Of a stretch of 64,000 nucleotides of DNA, positions 47,001 through 58,777 are shown in pieces (position 1 is the first letter of the stretch; each line of letters starts with the position of its first letter). Where the stretch lies: the NCBI GenBank assembly GCA_038087015.1, contig JASBNA010000032.1, positions 460,138 to 524,137 of the forward strand, in the 5' to 3' direction. Under the pieces are notes generated by a model. It worked only from the letters and a program-made list of their open reading frames with translations. It had not been told where the DNA came from and did not search any database. The stretch is from Cerrena zonata. Its lineage: Eukaryota; Basidiomycota; Agaricomycetes; Polyporales; Cerrenaceae. Both the position numbers and the translations under genes were made by a program.

Positions 47001-48540
47001 ATCATGGGGAGCTATTGCGGTCAATTGGGGGGTTGAATGTTCTGTTCGCCCAGTCGCGTTAAGGTCCCTGCAACTTTTCCGAGCCTCGATGCCCAAATGG
47101 AGAAAGAATCAGGTCGCGCAGTTATTAGGACGAATTTCCGCTACGATGTCAAGCAATGATTTACACCTACACAAATTCAATGTGGATGTTCTCATGACAT
47201 TGACCGCGATGGCTTCGTCGGACGATCTCGAAGCCGTACTCCCCCAGATGTTCTGGTGCGCCGTGGCATGCCTCTCCACAACTGCCGAAGAGGAATTCTC
47301 AGCAGCACTTACCCTCTTGACGACTATTCTAGACAGAATCGATCTCGATGATCTACGCACCACCGACCTCCTACTTTCTCAACAGCCACCAGATTGGCAG
47401 GGTCATGTCACACTGCAGTCTTCTCTGCTTACTGGACTCCGCTCCTCTTCTACCTTGGATGCCACGTTCAGACTCTTGCAGCACCTTGCTAAAGTCAAGG
47501 ATGCGAGATTAGTAGATCCATCCGAAGGACGTGTACGCGATCTCTATACCCTGGCACTACCATGGTGCTTACACGCATTATGGACCGATACCTCGACCGA
47601 GGATTTGCAAGAGTTCGCCATGAATATTGGTTACTTGGCCGAGGAGGAGGAGAGGCCTAGTATAACACGGATCATGACATCTTTTGCTAAGAGTCGATTC
47701 CGTGCAAAAGACGACTTTTTGAGACAGTCAGTTGGGGTCCTTCGGGAACACTACGGCGCTGAACACTGGACAGAAGTAATGACTCTTCTGATGGGTCTGG
47801 TACTGAACAGTGAACGATGGCTCCGTGTTCGAACGATGCAGATACTCAAGGTTTTGTTCCAACAACGAGAGACAAGAGCTCCAATGGACCTCCTAGGCTC
47901 TGAGCTGCTAATGCCTCTCCTTCGCTTATTGGAAACAGACCTCGCTACTGAAGCTCTAGATGTCCTAGAGGAACCACTACAAATATCTGGTGGTCCTTCT
48001 GCAAGACATGTCCTTCGCATGAGTATGCACCATCGCATGCATGCGGATGTGAAGGAGGTCGAATCTGTGGCTGAGGTATTCGGTATTGCTGAAGAAAGTG
48101 GCTGGTGCGTCCCACGAGCCCAGGATCTTCGGGAAATCTGTCGTACAAATCTTCGAGCGGTGTTCGATTCCTGCAAAGTAGCTTCGCGTCCTTCACGCAT
48201 CGACTTCCAACCGGACGAAATCCCATTATTCGCTCAGGAGTCCCCCGACAATCTTGGTGAACTCGTTCAGAACCTCCATGAACTGAGCAGCTTCTTCAAA
48301 GAGCAGCGATTATCCAGCACAGTACCGAGCAAACAATTGGAAGCCCGAGTTGCGGCGATTTTAGCAAAGTCTACGGAAGAAATCCCACAAACACCCCTCG
48401 TGGATATCTTCGATGTTGGTTCCTTGACACCCTACCATGACAGAGACAGCACATCCGGTAGCGATACCGAATCAGACTTGTTCGAGTTTGACTCCCCTCA
48501 AACCGCCCAAGCCCAAAACGGTTTCCATTACGCACATTAA
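41011..48540 (+). CDS. PAG1: Cell morphogenesis protein, PAG1/TAO3/MOR2/furry family
   Basis: Giant HEAT-like scaffold of the RAM/MOR network that couples an NDR kinase (Cbk1/Orb6) to polarised growth and septation. Nine exons (41011-41044, 41099-41907, 41967-42406, 42460-42583, 42634-42771, 42830-43030, 43081-45465, 45517-45665, 45714-48540) give 2368 residues with no frame fault. The first 230 residues are Ser/Pro-rich and disordered. The conserved N-terminal domain starts near FALHAIFMRFATSAEALVAE and includes SVVESILRWRRSQ and HKAIADLYAVLLGNLTEIRF. HEAT-like helices continue through DFVRERSRHMLFQLLRSHI in the C-terminal third. The tail is acidic (SGSDTESDLFEF). It is the longest gene here. 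The 3' end converges with MLH1, 283 nt away. Confidence 0.95.
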
Positions 48541-48823
48541 TTTCTTTTCTCACCTTTTTTATTATCTTTTGGAACTCAAACTCTCGTTATTTTAATGTCC
48601 TATACTTGTTATGTTGCTTTCGTTGCATCACCTTGTTAATCTCAATCGTATCGATTTCCTCCATTTATTAACTAATCCGTTCATTGATTCAATCTCCTAG
48701 CAAACTGTACCATCACTCGCATGTTTTGTATAATACTGTATATTATTATTTGCTATGCATTAGACCAGTATAGAGTCACATCCATCCATGAATCGTGTAG
48801 GCAGCATTGTTAGTATGGGCAGA

Positions 48824-51705
48824 TCAGCATCGCTCAAATACGCGATAGAGGTCCGGAAGATTGGCCACTTGAACCACGTCTCGATTAAGAAGTGATTTGG
48901 GCGCAACAATGTATCGAGACAGGGCTGGGAATAAAGCGTGTTGGATTTGCCATCTGGTCGCCTCCTCGCCGTCTTTAGATTCGGAACCTACAACTTTGTC
49001 CGGGATTAAAGGTTCTGGGACGTAGAAGTAGGCGAGTTCCCGGAGAAATGACTCAAAACATTCTTGCTCTGAGTTCCAATTCACCTTTGGTACCAGTCAG
49101 AGCACGATCTTTCGTACAGACTGCAAGAGCTCACCTGCGGTCCCAATCTCATTAAGAAAAGTGGCAACTTGTCAAGATTGGGCGTGTAATTTTTTAGAAT
49201 GAGGGGGATGCTCTCTACCAATCCCTCGGAGTTTATTGTCAAGGAAAAATATTCAGACAGCATTTCTCGACGTTCGGTGAGGATGCGGACAATTTTCTGG
49301 AAACATTTATTCAATTAGAATAATTCAACAAAGGGGACACTTAACTTACGTCTGTGATTTGGCCACTATCTGGGTTGTCTTTCTTCACACCCTCCTCTAC
49401 GTCGACTGCCAGGCTGACAAGCTTGTGTAGCGAAGGGGGCGGTTCCAGACGTATTCGACTGAAATTACCAAACTGTCTTAAACCTAATTGGTAAAACAAC
49501 TCCTCGCTTCCAAATTGAAGGTTAGAAAACATCCGGAAAGAAGCAAAGCAACAACTCACGCGAGTGCTCCGTGGTTGACAAGGTATAGGTTCTTCGCATG
49601 TTGAATGAGTGATAAACATCGACCGAGGTCTACAATGCCGACGAAAATATGGTTCTCAAGAATTTCGGTGAGCTCTAGAATTATTGAGAAATCTGGGAGA
49701 TTCGAGTGGTGGAGCAGTACTTACGGTGATGCCTGAGTTTACCTATCGCCTTACGAAGCGCAAGAACAGAAGTAAGGTTACACAAAGACTCCTTGATCTC
49801 TGAAGTTGTCTTTGGCGTAGGCGGTGCTTCATCCTCTTCGTCGACGTCGATAACATTTCGTGTTTTAACTTGAGAGGGATTCAAGACTGGGAACATTGAC
49901 TCCAACGTTCTATCCTTTTGTGACGTTCTGACTTTATGATTTGAAGGTGTCTTCTTGGCCGTGGCATGAGGAGTTGCTTGATAAATAAAAATAGAGATTA
50001 ATGAGGGGGAGACACAAGTTACTAAAGAAAATTGTCTGACCTGCAGCCGACGACGAACCACTTCTCTCTCCACCTTCTGGCTCGTCAAACGTGACTTCTT
50101 TCGCCTTCCCTTTACCTTTTAGATCGGTTTGTTTCTCCAGAATGCCGCCAGTGAGTAAAGTCTAAGCCGAATACAATTCAACGCCAAAGAGGATGTTTTG
50201 ATAATATGGGTCTCACCTGGTATTCGTATACTCTTGACTGACTCTGGTTCAACAGTGTGCCTTGCATACTGTTGGCTAATCGTTCAATAATCTCGTCTTC
50301 ATTCAGAAATCGAACTTCTCGCTTCGTAGGATGGACGTTGACGTCGATGGATTGCGGATCGATTTGTAGGCTGAGATAGCGTTAACATCTGACACTATAG
50401 CTTGCATACAGAGAGGTATCACCTCAAGTACATGAATGGTGAAGTACCTTTCGGTAGGACACCAACATAGATTCCTTCCAACGCTTTCTTTATCCTTGAT
50501 GATTCGACCAGGCGGTCTAAAGAACACATTAGCTAATACTCAAGGATAATGGCATATTTAGACGTACGGTTGATGAATAACAGAAGTACGGTCTTTTTCG
50601 CTTGATAGTTGGCATTCGTGAAGAATGCTTCTGCACTCCATAGCGGCGAATCGTCATTTTCACCCGCCTCTGAGTCTGCCTCAGAATCTGTAGGGAGTAT
50701 TTTCGAATGAAGCAAGTCTTTGACGATTGTTTGACCATAGATCATTCGGATTGCCGTTTTCGTGTCAGAACCGGACGGTGTCGACACATCTGGCGAGGCA
50801 CTGCCAGCCTATGATGCACGAGTTATGGTTAAGACGAAGACTAAGACAATTAAAAATATTACCTTCTTACAGCTGAAAGCTACATGTGGATTATGAATGG
50901 CATATTTTTGAACAACATCCAAGATCCGAGCATATTCCTCAGAGGCTCCGCGAAGAGCACCTAGTCGAGTAGGTGTGTTGTAGAAGAGGTTCTCGATCTA
51001 TTCACAAGTTAATCTTGTGGTTGAACGCCGTGGTCGATCCTCAATCTCACTGTGATAGTGGTACCGTCGTTTCCTGCACAAGGCTTGGGATCGACAGTTG
51101 AACCTTCTTTGGCTGGAACGAGATGACCGTCTGCGTAACAAGCTCTAGAAGTAACCCGTTCAATCAAATATTGAAGAAATAATGTCACAACTTACCTCCA
51201 GGCACAAGGTGTCTTCTTTCGTTTTCGTTACGACAGAGAGATGCGCAACAAATGACATGGAAGCAAGAGCCTCTCCACGAAAGCCGTAAGTTGTGAGTTT
51301 GGACAAATCAGAGAACGTAGATATTTTGGAGGTCGTAAAGCGTTCAGCAAGAATAGGAAGATCTGTTTTCTATCACAGAGACTAGTATCAGAGCTGACTC
51401 TCTGTGCACCAGAAAATCTTACTCGAATGCCGCAACCATTATCTTGTATCTGTAGCAGCTTCACACCACCGTCTTTCACAGTGATCTTGATACTGGTAGA
51501 TTCTGCATCGAGACTGTTCTCAATCAATTCCTTCAGCGCAGCTGCGGGTCTGTGTATAATCTATTCAGGCAATGGTCAAATTTGTCCTCACTTTAGATGT
51601 GATTACTTATACCTCTCCAGCTGCTATTCGATTGATCACAGACTCCTGCAAACGGCGAATAGGTAAAGGACCGGAGGGCTCAGACGAGTTTTCGTGGACT
51701 TCCAT
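48824..51705 (-). CDS. MLH1: DNA mismatch repair protein MLH1 (frame broken by 1 nt)
   Basis: MutL-alpha subunit in nuclear mismatch repair and meiotic crossing-over. Fourteen exons from 51705-51613 to 49084-48824. The GHKL ATPase shows [56 protein letters not shown] and [14 protein letters not shown]. Next come [20 protein letters not shown] and [15 protein letters not shown]. The C-terminal domain has [19 protein letters not shown] and ends in the invariant FERC. At the end of exon three (51369-51196) the protein must read LCLE then [12 protein letters not shown]. That needs one more base in the CC run at 51195-51196, which would also create a normal GT donor. With it the total is 2190 nt, 729 residues. 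The intron-4 acceptor would then follow TAGAG near 51143. Confidence 0.95.
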
Positions 51706-51776
51706 ATAGCTATAAGTACTTATTGAGGATAAGATGAGTTTCCGGCGAATTCGGTCATGAGAAACCAAAACATGAG

Positions 51777-51841
51777 ACGCGTCGCAGACTCTGCAGGGTA
51801 TTTACGGCACGCGACGCGTCCTTTCACGTGACTAGCACGTG
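51777..51841. promoter_or_regulatory. MLH1 promoter: two ACGCGT and two CACGTG sites
   Basis: Upstream of the MLH1 ATG at 51705 are ACGCGT at 51777-51782 and 51814-51819 and CACGTG at 51825-51830 and 51836-51841. ACGCGT is the MluI cell-cycle box bound by MBF in yeasts, which drives G1/S DNA-repair genes. CACGTG is a bHLH (Cbf1/Pho4-type) site. Presence is seen directly; use in this organism is inferred. Confidence 0.6.
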
Positions 51842-51951
51842 ACAAGAGTGGTATGAAAACATCATGACATTTCAGAATTTCAGAAAGTATCTGCTATTCT
51901 TCTGCTGACTCTGAATAAAGGAGACTACAAGCATAATTTGGAAGGAATGAT

Positions 51952-53768
51952 CTAATGAAGAGTAGGGTTGTAGAGCAAGGTGAGCCTGTCTGGTCCTCCA
52001 CAGTTCTCGTTCCCTATAATCAAGGATGTAAGCGGAAGAATGATTAGAAAACAGGATTGACCTACTGTTGCCGCTGCAAGTGTTTGAGCAATCAGACCAA
52101 GTAACCGTGGTGTTCACAGCGCCATTGCTGAATCCATTCCCGCAGTAGCACTCTCTACCGAATTCCACTCCAGCGTATGGGAAGCCCAAACCACTACAGA
52201 AGTTGGCACATACTGCCTTGGTCATAGCGTCATTGGTCGTGGATGCACTTGTAAAAGCGCGACCCTTAGTACCCTCAGCAATACAGCCAAGTTCATGCCA
52301 CCCGGAAGGAAGAGGTGTCTTAGGTGAGACGAAGCTTGGGGTAGGTGGCATTGGGTTACAGGTCGGCTTTGGACCAGTGCCAGTCCAAAGTAGGTTACAG
52401 CCCGGAAGCTCCTCGAGTGGACCGGTGAAACCGACGGCTTCATTTACAATGTTCATCTCAGGTTTGCAAGCGCTAGCTGCTGCTTGATTCATATTGGCCT
52501 TCAGGATTGGGCAGTCTGAAAAAATATCACTCAGTGAAGTACTAGGCGTCATTCGAGAACAGAGTGGAATTACCTTGAGCATTACCTTGGACATCATTGC
52601 AGTCGTCAATGGCAGATTGGAGAATACTCTTGTCTGTCCAACCGTCTTGGAAGTCTCCATGTATACCAAGACCACCATTATCCCCGAACGAATAAACCCA
52701 TCGTCCTGGGGCATATGGGAACTGGTCGACACTGACAAACATCTCGAAGAAGAGGGAGACAAGATGGACGGGATGAGTATCCGGGCAGTCGCCACTGTTG
52801 AAGTTCTGAATTGGGTATGCCATATGCGACTTGTGATCGGGGCTGTCCAAGTTCTTACCATCCCAGCAGGATGGGAAGAAGACCTGAGCACGCATGGCAT
52901 CGGGACATTGGTGCGGGAAGAAGTCGGGACGCTCCTCTGCCAAAGAAGGTGAGACTGATTAGGAACTTCGAAATCAATTTGCTTAGTAGTACTCACCCCA
53001 ATCAGGGTCACCGCTATGGTCCTGGTTGAAATCTTCGGGGAAAAGGTCAGAAAATAGTGCACGACAATTATAACAGTTAGACTTACCAAGGCATACGTAT
53101 GTAAGAGCTTGATCAGCGAAGCTGGACGCGTTATTGACTCGTCTGTTTGGGTCACCAGCCAGCATCTGTCATGCCCAAGTTAGTTCTCACGCATTCAAAA
53201 GAACGGATAACGATATTCTTACACGAAGACCAGTCGGGAATGCATGTATCTTTTCATTCTTGGGACCAGGTCGCATCAGATAGTAGATATTGAAGCTTGT
53301 TGCTGTGGTCATATTATAGTTTTAATATAAATATGACAATGAACACTTGACACCTACGAATTGGAGTGAATGTTCCAGCGTCTGGATCATTGTAGTACAA
53401 TTGAGGCTACGAAAATTCGATGAGACAGGGGCGCAAAAATGATAAGAAATGACTAACAGCCCAGTAGTTGCTCTTGTCGGGTTGAACAGGGATGGTCGAA
53501 CATTGACTCTTGGATAAATCATCAAAATCATAAGTAGCTTGGAAACGACTACCGCCAGCGACCTACGACGAGGTGAGATTAGTGTTTATTCTCTCAAATG
53601 GAGGAAAAGACGAACAGCGTGAACATGAGTGCCGACTTGACCGGGGCTGACGATGGAGTCGAGTCTAGTGGTGACAACAGGAGGAGTGCCACCAAAAATC
53701 CAGTAAGAATACACAGACGGGATCACCGCCAGTGCCGCCGCAAGGAGAGCAGTCTTAGGGAAAGCCAT
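51952..53768 (-). CDS. Secreted DUF1996 protein with C-terminal WSC domain
   Basis: Nine exons (53768-53616, 53562-53458, 53406-53358, 53302-53223, 53165-53087, 53032-52997, 52936-52574, 52515-52066, 52013-51952) give 458 residues in phase. The N-terminus MAFPKTALLAAALAVIPSVYS is a signal peptide. DUF1996 follows, with PGQVGTHVHAVAGGSRF, CPDAMRAQVFFPSCWDGKNL, SHMAYPIQNFNSGDCPDTHP and DFQDGWTDKSIL. The C-terminal WSC domain runs from GWHELGCIAEG through YAGVEFGRECYCGN to ENCGGPDRLTLLYNP, with paired cysteines. WSC domains bind wall glycans, and DUF1996 proteins are abundant in wood and litter fungi. An extracellular carbohydrate-related role is likely, but enzymatic activity is unproven. Confidence 0.94.
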
Positions 53769-56715
53769 ATTTGTCTTGAACGATGTAGAAGAGTCAATTG
53801 CAACCGTGGAATGTTTGCTGAGGATTTGAGGTGAGACGAGTACACCTTTATACTGTCTCAAATGTGCATTTTTTTACAATGTGTTTTGTTTTCGATGTCT
53901 AAGAAGTGTGGAGCAATTTTCCGACCAGACCCCTGATGGGATGTGCATCTTGGTTCGAAAGGGTCATTCCATACGGTTCTGTTCACGAGCCAAGGTCAGC
54001 CGTCCCCGTTTCTCATTGACAAAGATAGTGGATATGTCGTAGCAATCGCCACAAAGATGACGAAAAAAACCAACAATCTAGGAACGCTTCACACTGCATC
54101 AAGGTCCTGACATTCTTGCAATAGGTCAACGGCGTCATGGGAAATCGAGAACAGGGTTCGGGTGTCATATTGTTGAACAACATGACTTCGATGGATAATG
54201 AACTGCCAGAACGCGAGGCGCGAGAAGCGTTCCATGTGAATTCACCTTACTTGAAAACAAACAGAAGAGCGGTAATGGTCCATATGGGGAAGACGACTCT
54301 CCTTGCTGGCTATTCCAATTACGCTGTATCATGAATAAATTCAGTTCTGAGAGATAAACAGGCCAAGGTAAATTGAGAGCTCACTCCACCTGCAGGCTAC
54401 GAACCTACAGGGAACGACAGCTTGTGGTGTCAATAAGGCAGCAATAGACGATCCCAATAGAGCCTGTAGAGAGCAAGAGCGAGAGGCATGATCATCAACG
54501 ACCATGTGAAAGCGAATCAATTATGTCAACGATGTCCTAGGGTTTTCTCAGTGCCTTGCTTGAAATTGAGAAATTTGGAGCCGGAGATTCAAGAAGACAG
54601 CCAATGCGCTATTCTGTACATCAAACGGTTCAATGACGTACCGATATGTTGCAAAGGCTCGATAGGTGTGTTCCTCGGGAAGCTTGAGCTTCATACCTGT
54701 AAAACTTCGGCATCGTGAGACGCAGGCATGATGTCCCATGAGTCAATGTGTTCCGTTGGAACACACTAGATGGCTGCATGAGCGGCGGTTTGAAAACGGT
54801 CATTCAGAAATTTCAAAAAGACGGAAGACATCGACGTACACTTTTCAGAGGACGACGACACAGAAGCCTGACATGAGACAGGAAGCCTCGGTTTGGATTG
54901 GTGACCGAACCACGAAGAACTTGATGATCAATAGAGATTGAAGTTCAAAGGTAAAGATCTTGTGCGATCGCCTATCGTTCTCCATGCACACGGTACCTAA
55001 ATTAGCACAAAGCTGTCTAGCAATTAGCCGAGGTCTACAAAAATGGCTACGGAGACATACGTGGGATGTGTAGTTCAGTCGGAAGACCGGTTTGCGAACC
55101 GTAAATAACAAATGGTAGAGGGTGAAGTTGAGAACAGTTGAAATGATCCATGAACAACTGACCTTGCCGTATGACAGACGACATATGGAGGTGAGTGTGC
55201 TGCTGCGAGGGAAGCCAAGTCCGCCATGAGTGCTTCACTGGTCACATAGGCCTCACATTGTGTTCAGAATCGTATAGTATAGCTGAAAGCAGTGTCAGAT
55301 ATACTAGAATAGACAGTCTATAGATGGCTGTCTCATCGGTTGAGAGCTTTGTTTTTTCGCAGGCAGTTGGACAGCGGTCAATGCCGAGCTGAGTTCTAAA
55401 CGTTCGCACGACGTCATTTTCACGATTCGAGTGATTGTACGGACGTAAGTCACCCTTTCAATCCGATATTAATGGATACAGAGAAAGTCCGCTCTATGAT
55501 ATGCTGAAAGATAGGGTTATGCAGGAACTTGAAACAAGGTACTTTGCACCGGGGTCCGAAGGTTGACACCAACATCTTCAACCTGAAGGCCCTTACCATA
55601 ATTGGTAGGTCTACAAGTTCAGCATATCTTCGTGCAGGCGTTGTGGAGCCATCTACACTCATTGTCTCCAAACAACCCTAAAAGTAAATGCAATTACTTA
55701 ACATCATAGATACAGAATTTCTCTTAGATGTTACAATGAAATCGATGTCTCAAGATGGGAGGCCATCCCTATTCAATTGATGACTGAACTGGTGATACGA
55801 GGCATATGTTCGTGGAGCTCAATAGGTACACTACGCTTCTTCATTTACGATAAGTAAGCAAACTTCAACCTTCAAACCTCTAGAAATACGTATATAGAAC
55901 AACAACAACCATCGCTTGTTATCGCAACGTCATCAGTCCGTACACCTCCCCCCAAAAAACGCGAGCTCTGATATCATATCATGATAGCTTCAGGTACTAC
56001 TAGTATGTAGCTAAATATAATATACTCATGGTACCTCTTACAACCCCATCCGCTCAGAAGCTTACAGCCCCACTTTTTTTCGACAGCCTGAGACCGTAGG
56101 TACAAAGCAATTATGTTGTTTCAAATATCGGCGGTGTTGGTGCGTCGCGGACGTTTTTGTCACCAATATAGAAGTGTCCGTTCTAAATACCAAGGTTCAG
56201 AACAAGAACAAGAGGTACGTCATCAAAGTCATCATCATTTTTTCTTCCTCAACATTACACCCCCGGAATGCCAGTACGCGAATTTAGAATACAAGGGCTT
56301 TTCCCTAAGTAAGGAGATATACATATACCGAGTGGGATATCTACAACCGAAAAAAGAGTGGGAGTCTGTACAACATTGAAGATGTTTGTGTTTATGGGGA
56401 TGAAGTGAGAATTGAGAGGCACGAGCAATGTCCACAAGATTAGGTGTATCAACATGAGGTAGGGAGAAGGGAAATTTGACATAGAGGTATAAAAATATGA
56501 ACAGAGAACGAATGAGTGTGATGTGTATGTGTTTGATTAGATGAGATATGCAACAAATGATTATTTGGGGGTGATTAGGGAATGAGTGATTGCTTGAAAG
56601 ACCAGAGGAGATGAAAATGATGAGAGTGTGCGACCATTGAATGGTGAACATACAACGCTCGTGAGGTATTGGTGTCCTTGCATTTGCCGTCCATCAGCCA
56701 CCATTGGTGACCGCA
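53769..56715. other. Gene-poor region of 2.9 kb
   Basis: Open frames are all under 90 codons. A minus-strand stretch at 55450-55850 has weak F-box-like text (VPIELHEHM) and intron-like ends, but contains stops in every arrangement I tried, so it may be an old F-box remnant. No transposon signature was seen. The right end is the 3' region of the Ser-rich gene. Confidence 0.45.
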
Positions 56716-58285
56716 TTACCTCCCGCCGCCACCTAGTGACCAAACGGGAAGCCCTCTTCTTCTCTTTGCACCAACTTGGTCAAAGCCAGGTAAGCCCATC
56801 GCCTCGTAGCCATATTCACTGTCCTCGTCCATGGATTGTCTACGACTGAGTCGACGCTCTCTCGTAGATGCTCTATTGGAGGACAAGCCGTCATCATCAT
56901 CTTCATACGCCCACGAGTCTAGTGCGCGATGATAATTAGCCTGATGACGAAGAGCCTTGAGGCTCTCTGTTCGATGAAGATGTTTCCGGAGGCTACGGAT
57001 ACTATTCTGGCGCTTAGCAGGGACGAGCAGACGAGCGAGGTCTAATTCCCCGTCATCGTCACTCGAGTCTGTGTCGGGAGGTATGTCGGAAGATCCTGAG
57101 ATAGAGAGCCGTTTCCCATTGACCCATTGAACATCCCATCGTTCGCCTTCAAGCTGATTGTCTGCCAACGAAGGCAAGAAGTCCTCCTTGTCCTTCCCTT
57201 TTCCATTCCTATTTTTTCTTGGCACCCCACGGAATCCACGGTCGGTAGCATTCGTGGCCCTATTCAGCCTTTCACCAGCTCTAGAGGAAGATCGACTGGC
57301 AGGAGCCGATCGACAGAACACACGAACTGTGGTAACTTCACCGGGTGCAGTTGGTGCACGCTGTAGATAGCTGGTCAAGGAATAGGGCGCAAGAAGTTGA
57401 GTACTAGAAGCTGCTGCTGACGAGCTCAGGCGGTTTGAATGTTCAGATATGGAGGAAATTGGTTTCCGTCTGATCGACGACGCTTTTGAAGATGGCTTTG
57501 GCATGTGAGGAGCTGAGGCCATATGTCGGAGGTGGCTTCGAGCAGCGGAGACTTGGGCATATTGGCGAAGACTACTGGTGGCCGACAGTTGGTGTCGGAG
57601 CGTTTGACGTGTGGGATGTGGGAGGGCGTGTTCTCCTGGAAGTTGATGTAGACGGACACGAGGAGAAGCAGAGCTATAGCGAGGAGCGTTTCTAACTGCA
57701 ATGGAATGCAGGGAATCGGGTGTGCCAGGACGTTTATGTGCTAGTGGCGAGGGTGGCATTGAGCTCTGTCGAACTTCATGAAGGCTGTCTTCGTCTCCAG
57801 ACGTGTTTGTAGAGCGTGGATCTGTATCTTCGCCATTCTTTGCAGCACCAGGAATCCATCCAGCCAGGAAACCAACGAATGCATCCACTCCTCCTCGAAG
57901 ACTACCCGCCCGTTGAGCGCGTCGTTCCTCTGCACGAGCTTCAGCTCTCTCGGACTCTGGCGTGAATACTCGTGTTTCCTTGTAGCCGGCCTCCCGTAAA
58001 AGATCTTCGAGACGTTCGTACGTTCTCGACTTTCCGCGGCGATGTAACGGTACGCGACCGGGCTCCCCTTTGCCAAGGTTGGAAGGGTATCGAGATGATA
58101 TACGACCTCTAACTATCGGTGTTGAAGGTGTGATTTGGACTGTAGGGACTGCTGTAGGCGATCGGTGCGACGGCTAGAGCAATACGTCAGTATCACCATC
58201 ACCATGGGATTGAAGACATGAGGTATCATGTACACACATTCTGAATGGCGTCGGTTACGACGTCGGATGTCTGAATGCTCAACAT
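56716..58285 (-). CDS. Ser-rich basic protein of unknown function
   Basis: Two exons (58285-58238, 58173-56716) give 501 residues in phase, starting MLSIQTSDVVTDAIQN. I do not recognise the family. The best ordered part is near residues 50-130: KSRTYERLEDLLREAGYKET, then a run of Glu/Arg/Ala helix (SERAEARAEERRAQRAG), then GGVDAFVGFLAGWIPGAAKN. The centre is Ser/Pro/Arg-rich and likely disordered. Near the C-terminus is KRQNSIRSLRKHLHRTESLK and YHRALDSWAYEDDDDG. No signal peptide or membrane span. The divergent neighbour is the RING-RRM gene, sharing a promoter of about 490 nt. Confidence 0.8.
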
Positions 58286-58777
58286 TATCTCATGCTCTTG
58301 GTGTGTGCTGACGTCGAGATTGTCCAGCTCGCGTTTGGGGCGATGAGTGTGGTTGGGAGGAAAAGTACGGTCAATATCAATGTTACCAAGCGGTGTCTAT
58401 GATCTTCCCGTGCGCGGAACGTTTATGGCTGTTTTAGGTAGGGGAGCTTATATAATTTTGCCAATGATGCATACAATCTGTATTTTAGTCTATGTTACTT
58501 CGGAGCTATATCTACGAGGAGCCCTTATATACCTCCGTATTTTTAAGTAGCATGCGACATGATATACCTTTATTCCGCAAAATGAGCGTGTGGGGAAGCG
58601 GCAGCAGATTGCCCGCACTAGCAGGTATCACGGTCACATGACTGTGACGCGAACACATGTCTTCGCACGCCGACGAAATTCCAACTTGTCTCATAACCGC
58701 CGCGTCGCCCGCCCTGCTGTCGACGACGAGCTCAAGCCCCCAACGATAACGACGAAGACGACTCCAAAATAACGACG
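58286..58777. other. Divergent promoter Ser-rich gene / RING-RRM gene
   Basis: About 490 nt between the start codons at 58285 (-) and 58778 (+). CGACGA-rich just before the plus-strand ATG. No strong known motif pair identified. Confidence 0.4.

Noticed and set aside
55062..55110. tRNA A-box-like sequence (GTAGTTCAGTCGG)
   Set aside because: No B-box, no T-arm and no pairing acceptor found downstream.
55450..55850. Weak F-box-like text and an intron-like segment on the minus strand
   Set aside because: Stops in every reconstruction; at most a decayed F-box relic, not distinguishable from chance.
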